This document shows, in pieces, positions 63,189 to 64,000 of a stretch of 64,000 nt of DNA (positions are counted from its first letter, which is position 1; each line of letters begins with the position of its first letter). The notes under the pieces are model-generated. The model saw nothing but the letters and a program-made list of their open reading frames with translations. It ran no database searches and was not told the DNA's origin. The stretch is from Hydractinia symbiolongicarpus (Eukaryota; Cnidaria; Hydrozoa; Anthoathecata; Hydractiniidae): NCBI RefSeq assembly GCF_029227915.1, contig NC_079884.1, positions 31,560,001 through 31,624,000 on the forward strand, given 5' to 3'. The translations under genes were made by a program, and so were the position numbers.

Positions 63189-64000
63189 CACTTTTGATGA
63201 GACGCTGAATAAAAGAAGTTTAATCGCCGGCAAACGAAAACCCGCGACTTCCCGTAAATCCCGGATTCGGCCCGCATAGTCAAAAGTATACAAAGAAAGT
63301 ACCCAGGGAGTAAACTCATTTCCCGAACGATTTTTTAAATTATTTTTTCAACACTAAAACGCATGAGACTTGTAGTTTTTAGAAATGTTTTCATTTTTGA
63401 TGATGCGCTTAATGAAAGTGGTTTAATCGCCGGCAAACGAAAACCCGCGATTTCCCGTAAATCCCGGGCTTGGCCCGTATAGTCAAAAGTATACAAAGAA
63501 AGTACCCAGGGAGTAAACTCATTTCCCTAACGATTTTTTAAATTATTTTTTCACCACTAAAACGCATGAGACTTGTAGTTTCAAAAATGTTTTCATTTTT
63601 GATGAGACGCTGAATAAAAGAAGTTTAATCGCCGGCAAACGAAAACCCGCCATTTCCCGTAAACCCCGGACTCGGCCCGTATTGTCAAAAGGATACAAAG
63701 AAAGTACCCAGGGTGTAAACTCATTTCCGGAACGATTTTTTAAATTATTATTTCACCACTAAAGCCCATGAGACTTGTAGTTTTCAAAAATGTTTTCATT
63801 TTTGATGAGACGCTGAATAAAAGAAGTTTAATAGCCGGCAAACCAAAACCTGCGATTTCCCGTAAATCCCGGACTCGGCCCGTATAGTCAAAAGTATACA
63901 AAGAAAGTACCCAGGGAGTAAACTCATTTCTCAAACGATTTTTTAAATTATTATTTCACCACTAAAGCCCATGAGACTTGTAGTTTTTAAAAATGTTTTC
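63189..64000 (+). repeat. 3.24-kb higher-order repeat, unit 4, cut by window end
   Basis: Counterpart of 18,182-18,993, with no difference seen. The window stops about 240 bp before the point where copy 1 turns into type II monomers. Confidence 0.85.

Larger units (their letters stand above)
1..64000 (+). repeat. satellite DNA array, ~203-bp monomer, ~316 copies
   Basis: Every line of the window can be aligned to one unit of about 203 bp. Marker words such as ATGAGACTTG, GCCGGCAAAC and GTATAC return once per unit from first base to last, always on the same strand. Early monomers start at 106, 309, 512 and 715, giving exact 203-bp spacing. The mean over the window is about 202.7 bp because of small indels. 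Neither edge of the array is inside the window and no foreign DNA interrupts it. Arrays of this size and form are known from eukaryotic centromeric and heterochromatic DNA. The monomer length is close to one nucleosome plus linker. I do not recognise the satellite family or species. Possible roles (centromere, pericentromere, structural heterochromatin) are inference. Confidence 0.98.
45008..64000 (+). repeat. 45-kb super-repeat, copy 2 segment
   Basis: This is a near-identical second copy of 1-18,993. Differences seen by eye (copy 1 base to copy 2 base) are at 47,600 (c to g), 48,676 (t to a), 52,568 (a to g), 54,222 (t to c), 54,656 (t to g), 55,961 (c to t), 57,329 (a to g), 57,640 (c to a) and 62,740 (t to c). 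The window ends shortly before the point where copy 1 passes from type I to type II monomers, so whether the duplication continues into type II cannot be decided here. All sub-structure described for 1-18,993 applies here at +45,007. Confidence 0.95.

Noticed and set aside
1-64000. CRISPR array
   Set aside because: The units are about 203 bp and repetitive along their whole length. There is no alternation of a short identical repeat with unique spacers and no cas gene.
1-64000. Tandem rRNA, 5S or tRNA gene cluster
   Set aside because: No conserved rRNA segment, tRNA A/B box pair or cloverleaf could be recognised in the monomer. The length near 203 bp alone is not evidence.
1-64000. Bacterial or phage origin of the window
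   Set aside because: A 64-kb array of a nucleosome-sized monomer with nested higher-order repeats and no coding sequence is not known from bacteria. It fits eukaryotic heterochromatin.
1-64000. Transposable element ends (inverted or direct terminal repeats)
   Set aside because: The palindromes GCCGGC, GTATAC and CCCGGG are short and present in most monomers. No target-site duplication or transposase-like sequence accompanies them.

Overview
The whole 64 kb window is satellite DNA: one uninterrupted head-to-tail tandem array of a roughly 203-bp monomer, about 316 copies, all on the same strand. I see no protein-coding gene, RNA gene, CRISPR array, transposon or other unique sequence. Short open frames of 60-100 codons recur on both strands. 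They are by-products of the monomer: they repeat with it, overlap antisense, several can only begin at TTG, and a 203-bp unit (not divisible by 3) shifts frame at each repeat.

This kind of array belongs to eukaryotic heterochromatin (centromere, pericentromere, subtelomere or a B/sex chromosome block). The sequence alone does not name the species. A representative monomer is 38% GC, has a GC-rich centre and an AT-rich flank, and carries 12 CpGs (observed/expected about 1.6). That lack of CpG decay fits a sparsely methylated genome, such as many invertebrates, or very rapid turnover, better than a heavily methylated vertebrate or plant satellite. This is inference.

Layout. The largest structure is a 45,007-bp super-repeat: positions 1-18,993 recur at 45,008-64,000 with constant offset and only nine substitutions seen by eye (about 0.05%). 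One period has two compositional blocks. Type I (1 to about 19.2 kb, and about 42.3 kb to the end) is built on a three-monomer motif of about 608 bp, marked by a GATGATGCGC variant. On top of this lies a 3.24-kb higher-order repeat of 16, 15 and 16 monomers beginning at 8,652, 11,896, 14,939 and 18,182. Type II (about 19.2-42.3 kb) has different diagnostic variants and many local duplications. These are a 4-monomer duplication (19.6-21.2 kb), a 3-monomer one (22.4-23.6 kb), a 9-monomer unit (22.9-28.4 kb), a 10-monomer duplication in which one copy lost 293 bp (29.4-33.1 kb), a run of near-identical monomers (32.8-34.2 kb), and two almost exact 3-monomer duplications (34.1-35.3 and 35.6-36.8 kb). 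A 3.5-kb block (38.1-41.6 kb) is a displaced relative of 28.4-32.4 kb.

Nearly all duplications are whole numbers of monomers, as expected from in-register unequal exchange. The exceptions are three junctions, at 8,254, 30,197 and 38,076, where the monomer is broken. I found no new gene system. What deserves a second look is the nested repeat hierarchy, the 45-kb near-identical super-repeat and the out-of-register breakpoints. Block boundaries were read by eye from diagnostic variants and are accurate to tens of bases unless stated.
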